From Nitrosomonadaceae bacterium (lineage in GTDB: Bacteria > Pseudomonadota > Gammaproteobacteria > Burkholderiales > Usitatibacteraceae): DNA of 9,207 nt. The translations under genes and the position numbers were made by a program. Position 1 is the stretch's first letter, and each line of letters opens with the position of its first letter. The stretch is from the NCBI GenBank assembly GCA_021300055.1, contig JAJTHU010000092.1:1-9207 (forward strand), written 5' to 3'. Positions 6,058 to 9,207 of this stretch are shown here, one piece after another. The notes beneath the pieces were generated by a model. That model searched no databases. It had not been told where the DNA came from and worked only from the letters and a program-made list of their open reading frames with translations.

Positions 6058-6965
6058 GCACCTTGCCGCTTCCCAAGAAAGCCGATGTGCGGCGTTCGTT
6101 CGACTACGCCGCGCACACCTACGATGAACACGCCTTTTTGCAACGCGAGATTGCCGATCGACTATTTGAGCGGCTCGACTACATCAAGCTCGCGCCCAAG
6201 CACGTGCTGGAACTCGGTTGTGGCACCGGATATGCCACACGCAAGCTCAGGGCGCGCTATCCCGAGGCTGCGCTGACCGCCGTTGATCTCGCGCCGGAGA
6301 TGTGTCGCGTCGCGGCCGCGCAAATGCCCAAGGCCCCGCTACTTGCGCGGATGTTTAAGTCCGCGCCGACGACCGAGTGGCTGTGTGCAGATGCCGAGAA
6401 GCTGCCGATGGCCGATGAAAGTGTCGACCTCATCGTCTCCAACCTGACCCTGCAGTGGTGCGATCCTGAGGCGGTGGCCCGTGAGTGCGCGCGTGTGCTG
6501 CGCCCCGAGGGCTTGGTCATGTTCACCACGTTTGGACCTGACACACTCAAAGAACTTCGCACGGCATTCCGCGCGGTTGACGACAAACCACACGTCAATA
6601 CGTTTGTGGATATGCACGACATCGGCGATATGCTCGTTGCCGCTGGCTTTGCCGACCCGGTGATGGATCAAGAGGTTGTCACCATCACATACAGCGAACT
6701 GAAAACACTGATGCGAGAACTCAAAGGCATCGGTGCGCATAACGTTTTGCCGGACCGGCAGAGCGGCTTGATGGGCAAGCAACGCTGGGCGGCATTAGTG
6801 AACGCCTATGAGCGCTTCCGCCGCGCTGAGGACGGCAAGCTGCCGACCACGTACGAAGTGGTTTATGGTCACGCGTGGAAACCCGCACTTACCAAACGCA
6901 AGACCGTTGACGGTCAACAAGTGATCGGCTTGGGTGAATTCAAGCGCATGGTGCAGAAGTCATGA
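6054..6965 (+). CDS. bioC: Malonyl-ACP O-methyltransferase
   Basis: This 303-residue SAM-dependent class I methyltransferase caps the free carboxyl of malonyl-ACP so it can prime fatty-acid synthesis toward pimelate. The N-terminus has the BioC-type VRRSFDYAAHTYDEHAFLQ (12-30). SAM motif I is VLELGCGTGYATRKL (51-65). DAEKLPMADESVDLIVSN precedes NLTLQWCDP, and LRPEGLVMFTTFGPDTLKELR is characteristic of BioC. The C-terminal part, with HVNTFVDMHDIGDMLVAAGF and MRELKGIGAHN, fits the family lid. The frame is open upstream to 5937, but ATG 6054 is chosen because it forms an ATGA overlap with the bioH stop and begins the conserved region. It also overlaps bioD by ATGA. Confidence 0.94.
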   Translation: MSTLPLPKKADVRRSFDYAAHTYDEHAFLQREIADRLFERLDYIKLAPKHVLELGCGTGYATRKLRARYPEAALTAVDLAPEMCRVAAAQMPKAPLLARMFKSAPTTEWLCADAEKLPMADESVDLIVSNLTLQWCDPEAVARECARVLRPEGLVMFTTFGPDTLKELRTAFRAVDDKPHVNTFVDMHDIGDMLVAAGFADPVMDQEVVTITYSELKTLMRELKGIGAHNVLPDRQSGLMGKQRWAALVNAYERFRRAEDGKLPTTYEVVYGHAWKPALTKRKTVDGQQVIGLGEFKRMVQKS

Positions 6966-7723
6966 AGTCTTTTTTTATTACGGGCACCGATACTGAAATC
7001 GGCAAAACGTTTTCGGCGTGCGCGCTTATGGTCGCGCTCTCTGCACGCGGCTTGCGCGTTGCGCCGATGAAGCCACTAGCGGCAGGGACGGTCGCGGTCC
7101 AACATCCGGCAGCGGGTACTGTCGCGGCCCAACATGCGGCGGCCGGGACGGTCGCCGTTGGTGAAACGCCGCTTAACGAGGACGTCCGCGACCTAGTCCA
7201 GGTCTATACCGCCTGCTATGCGCAAGTTATCAATACCACCATCGTTAACCCGTATTGCTTTGCCGAGCCCATCGCACCGCATCTCGCCGCACGCCATGAA
7301 GGCCGCAGCGTGGATATGCGCACGATTGCGAGCGCGTTTGCCGAGCTTCAGTCGGGACACGATACGGTATTCGTTGAAGGTGCGGGGGGCTTCCTCGTGC
7401 CGCTCGACGACACGACCTCAATGGCCGAGATTCCGCGCGCGTTGCAGCTAGACGTCATCGTCGTCGTGGGGATGCGCCTTGGCTGCATCAATCATGCCTT
7501 GCTCACGGTTGAAGCAGTGCGTTCGCGCGGTCTGCGCGTAGCCGGTTGGATTGGCAACCGCGTTGACCCCAACATGCTCTGCTTTGAAGAAAATGTTGCA
7601 ACGCTAAGGTTGCTGATCGACGCGCCGTGCCTCGGTATTGTGCCGCGAATCGCAGGCGACGACTGTGTCGCGCGTGCGCACGCAGCATCACAACACATCG
7701 ATGTGGAACCTCTGCTACGCTGA
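6962..7723 (+). CDS. bioD: Dethiobiotin synthetase with an internal tandem-repeat expansion
   Basis: This 253-residue ATP-dependent ligase closes the ureido ring of DAPA with CO2 to give dethiobiotin. The P-loop GTDTEIGKT spans 8-16 with K15. K37 in MKPLAAG matches the conserved E. coli K37. NPYCFAEPIAPH, VEGAGGFLVPL and VVGMRLGCINHALLT are all in the expected order. It is about 25 residues longer than the usual 225. The extra length comes mainly from three tandem copies of a 10-residue unit (AGTVAVQHPA, AGTVAAQHAA, AGTVAVGETP) at 41-70, between the KP motif and NED. Catalytic residues are intact, so function is likely if the loop is tolerated. It starts at an ATGA overlap with bioC and ends the bio operon. 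Confidence 0.93.
   Translation: MKSFFITGTDTEIGKTFSACALMVALSARGLRVAPMKPLAAGTVAVQHPAAGTVAAQHAAAGTVAVGETPLNEDVRDLVQVYTACYAQVINTTIVNPYCFAEPIAPHLAARHEGRSVDMRTIASAFAELQSGHDTVFVEGAGGFLVPLDDTTSMAEIPRALQLDVIVVVGMRLGCINHALLTVEAVRSRGLRVAGWIGNRVDPNMLCFEENVATLRLLIDAPCLGIVPRIAGDDCVARAHAASQHIDVEPLLR
7082..7171 (+). repeat. 30-bp in-frame tandem repeat inside bioD, about 2.6 copies
   Basis: Units lie at 7082-7111, 7112-7141 and 7142-7171. Units 1 and 2 match at 24 of 30 bases. Unit 3 matches unit 1 closely over its first 17 bases and then diverges into the family-like sequence GETP. Most differences are at third codon positions (four of the six between units 1 and 2), suggesting an older duplication kept under coding constraint. 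Confidence 0.85.
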
Positions 7724-7756
7724 GCACTCTATCGTCGGTCAGGATTCATGTTCTTG

Positions 7757-7764
7757 AAAAGGAG
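7757..7764 (+). promoter_or_regulatory. Ribosome binding site that sets the copper-chaperone start
   Basis: AAAAGGAG lies seven bases before ATG 7772. An in-frame ATG at 7748 precedes this site and would place charged residues (FLKRRNT) ahead of the signal peptide, so 7772 is preferred. Confidence 0.7.
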
Positions 7765-7771
7765 AAACACC

Positions 7772-8245
7772 ATGCAAAAAGTAATCCGTACCCTGTTGGT
7801 GAGCCTCGGCCTCGCCGCCGCCTCATTGAGTGCACACGCCCAAAAAGTTGACGAGCCATCGCTTAAGGTTTTCGATGTCTGGGCCAAGACCACCGTTCCC
7901 GGCGGCTCTGTATCCGCCGCCTACATGCACATCAAGTCAGGCAAGCCGTTGAAGCTCGTGAAAGCCGAGTCCTCGATCGCCCAAACCGTTGAGATTCACG
8001 ACATGAAGATGAACGCGGGCGTCATGCAAATGAAGGCCATCGACGCGGTTGAAATTCCTGCCAACAAATTGGTGGACCTCAAGCCTGGCGGCATGCACAT
8101 CATGTTGATCAAGGTGAATAAGCCGATCAACAAAGGCGATCAGGTGCCGCTAACGCTGACCTTTGAAACGGCAGACAAAAAAACCTTCACACGCCAGGTG
8201 ATGGCGAAAGGCCAAGAGAAGGACAGCGGTAGCCATAAGCACTGA
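7772..8245 (+). CDS. Periplasmic copper chaperone, PCuAC family
   Basis: This 157-residue exported protein has a signal peptide with the basic start MQKVIR, a hydrophobic core LLVSLGLAAASL and an AHA cleavage site, most likely after residue 23. The mature domain carries the complete family copper site: H76-x10-M87-x21-H109-x-M111. PCuAC proteins bind Cu(I) in the periplasm and help load CuA or CuB of cytochrome oxidase, often with a Sco protein. The tail SGSHKH adds two further His residues that could bind metal, as His/Met-rich tails do in related proteins. It follows bioD by 48 bases on the same strand with its own strong ribosome binding site. No copper-related partner is in the window, so the tie to the biotin operon is probably only positional. 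Confidence 0.92.
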   Translation: MQKVIRTLLVSLGLAAASLSAHAQKVDEPSLKVFDVWAKTTVPGGSVSAAYMHIKSGKPLKLVKAESSIAQTVEIHDMKMNAGVMQMKAIDAVEIPANKLVDLKPGGMHIMLIKVNKPINKGDQVPLTLTFETADKKTFTRQVMAKGQEKDSGSHKH

Positions 8246-8444
8246 GGCCCCGGTCTCACCGCGGCACGCCTGACAGACGTATGGTGTCCGTGCGATTTGC
8301 CACTCTCAAAGTACCGAACGGTCCGTTGCTACCTCTCGAAAACTGACGGCTGGCTTGCAGAGCGAATGCTTCTGCACGCGACTCTAGTGAAGGTGTCAAT
8401 CGCTGTCGTGATGCGTCGTAACCTTTTGTTGGAAAGGAATCTTC
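8246..8444. other. Intergenic spacer with small dyads, no gene
   Basis: No supported coding frame was found on either strand. It holds a short perfect dyad AACGG-T-CCGTT (8317-8327) and a hairpin TGCAGAGC-GAAT-GC-T-TCTGCA (8356-8376, one bulged T). No convincing -35/-10 pair was found, although the good ribosome binding site at 8433-8438 implies that the downstream gene is expressed. Confidence 0.4.
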
Positions 8445-9047
8445 ATGTTGCGTGTCCTCGGTGACATCAATTCTGGAAACTGCTTCAAAGTCAAGTTACT
8501 ACTCGAACAACTCGAATTGCAGTACGAGTGGGTGCATATCGACATCCTGAAAAAGGAGTCGCGCACACCATCTTTTCTGGCGTTAAATCCCAAGGGGCAG
8601 ATTCCGGTTCTTGAGATCGAGCCCGGCAAAGTGATGACCGAGTCGAATGCGATTCTCCACTACTTGGCTGATGGCACTGACTACTTTTCGACTGATCGCC
8701 TTGAGCGCGCCCGCATCCTAGAATGGATGTTCTTTGAACAATACACCCATGAGCCGAGTGTAGCCTCCGCGCGTTACATCGTGCGATACCTTGGACGTCC
8801 GGCCGAACGCGAACAGTTGCTCCAGAAAAAACTTTCCGACGGGTACGAGGCACTGACCATCATGGAGCGTCACTTGCAGTCAAATGACTTCTTCGCTGCG
8901 GGAAAATACACGATTGCGGACATCGCACTTTACGCATATACACATGTCGCGCATGAAGGCGGGTTTAATCTAGCGAACTTTCCAGCATTGCAACGTTGGC
9001 TCAAGCGCATCAATGCGCAACCTCGCTACGTGGGCATGGACGGCTAG
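8445..9047 (+). CDS. Glutathione S-transferase family protein
   Basis: This 200-residue protein has a thioredoxin-fold N-terminal domain (about 1-77). It contains SGNCFKVKLLL (10-20), the cis-proline QIPVLE (P54) and TESNAILHYL (65-74), whose Glu-Ser pair binds the gamma-glutamyl part of glutathione. The helical C-terminal domain has DIALYAYTHVAHEGGF, the conserved N-capping region. The likely catalytic residue is S10 or C13 of the S-G-N-C segment. Enzymes of this kind conjugate or reduce electrophiles and peroxides; the substrate cannot be told. AAAGGA seven bases before the ATG supports the start. It is a single gene, probably with its own promoter, and converges on the short frame at the window end. 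Confidence 0.9.
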   Translation: MLRVLGDINSGNCFKVKLLLEQLELQYEWVHIDILKKESRTPSFLALNPKGQIPVLEIEPGKVMTESNAILHYLADGTDYFSTDRLERARILEWMFFEQYTHEPSVASARYIVRYLGRPAEREQLLQKKLSDGYEALTIMERHLQSNDFFAAGKYTIADIALYAYTHVAHEGGFNLANFPALQRWLKRINAQPRYVGMDG

Positions 9048-9069
9048 CGCAATCACCAATGTTTTGACT

Positions 9070-9084
9070 TAGCGACTAGCGCTA
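9070..9084. terminator. Weak dyad downstream of the GST-family gene
   Basis: TAGCG (9070-9074) and CGCTA (9080-9084) form a 5-bp stem with a 5-nt loop between two convergent reading frames. There is no T-run, so terminator function is only suggested by position. Confidence 0.2.
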
Positions 9085-9135
9085 TCGACATATCAACAGA
9101 ACCTCATCCCGCTCACTTTTCTGCCTGAAGTTCTT

Positions 9136-9207
9136 CTACCCTTTCGCATCGAACTGTGTGGCGTTCTTGCCCTTGATGGGCGCATAAAACGCCTTGACGA
9201 TCTTCAT
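9136..9207 (-). CDS. Probable C-terminal end of an unrecognised minus-strand gene (partial)
   Basis: The minus strand is open from the window edge to a TAG at 9138-9136 and encodes 23 residues (MKIVKAFYAPIKGK, then NATQFDAKG). The first codon at the edge happens to be ATG, but an internal Met of a longer gene is more likely. Codons such as AAG, GCG, ATC, GGC and GTC match the coding style of the neighbours. I do not recognise the protein. Confidence 0.35.
   Translation of the reverse strand: MKIVKAFYAPIKGKNATQFDAKG

Noticed and set aside
7724..7771. Intrinsic terminator between bioD and the copper chaperone
   Set aside because: No stem followed by a T-run is present in the 48 bases, so readthrough from the bio operon cannot be excluded.
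1..9207. Mobile elements, CRISPR arrays, rRNA/tRNA genes, riboswitches
   Set aside because: No transposase or integrase frame, terminal inverted repeats, regularly spaced direct repeats, cloverleaf or known riboswitch core was seen by eye on either strand.

Overview
The window looks like chromosomal DNA of a betaproteobacterium. This is inferred from the moderately GC-rich codon usage, a TrmL/ComF pair beside biotin genes, a bioH gene inside the bio operon, and an ECF sigma factor of a type common in that class. No insertion sequence, phage gene, CRISPR array, rRNA or tRNA was seen.

Layout. (1) 1-145: C-terminal end of an FHA-domain protein on the plus strand, converging on a minus-strand ECF sigma factor/anti-sigma pair (460-1032 and 224-463, ATGA overlap). 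(2) 1033-1258: divergent regulatory region with a heat-shock (RpoH-type) promoter for a small heat-shock protein (1259-1693). The same CTTGAAAT core lies in inverted orientation in front of the sigma gene. (3) 1720-2885, minus strand: comF followed by trmL, overlapping by ATGA. (4) 2886-3044: divergent spacer with a good sigma70 promoter (TTGACA, 17 nt, CATAGT) for the biotin operon. (5) 3045-7723: bioB-bioF-bioH-bioC-bioD. The last four genes are joined by three ATGA overlaps. (6) 7772-8245: a periplasmic PCuAC-type copper chaperone. (7) 8445-9047: a glutathione S-transferase-family protein. (8) 9136-9207: a short minus-strand reading frame, probably the 3' end of a gene running in from beyond the window.

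How the genes work together. BioC methylates malonyl-ACP/CoA so that fatty-acid synthesis can build a pimeloyl chain. BioH removes the methyl ester. BioF makes KAPA, BioD makes dethiobiotin from DAPA, and BioB inserts sulfur. Only bioA (KAPA to DAPA) is missing and must lie elsewhere. The sigma/anti-sigma pair and Hsp20 form a stress-response cluster.

Most notable points: BioB reads C-P-E-D-C-G-Y-G, so the third cysteine of the radical-SAM [4Fe-4S] motif is Gly, while every other catalytic residue I could check is present. BioD carries an in-frame tandem expansion of a 10-residue unit right after its conserved KP motif. The hsp20/sigma intergenic region has twin CTTGAAAT promoter cores facing away from each other. 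I did not find a clearly undescribed multi-gene system here.
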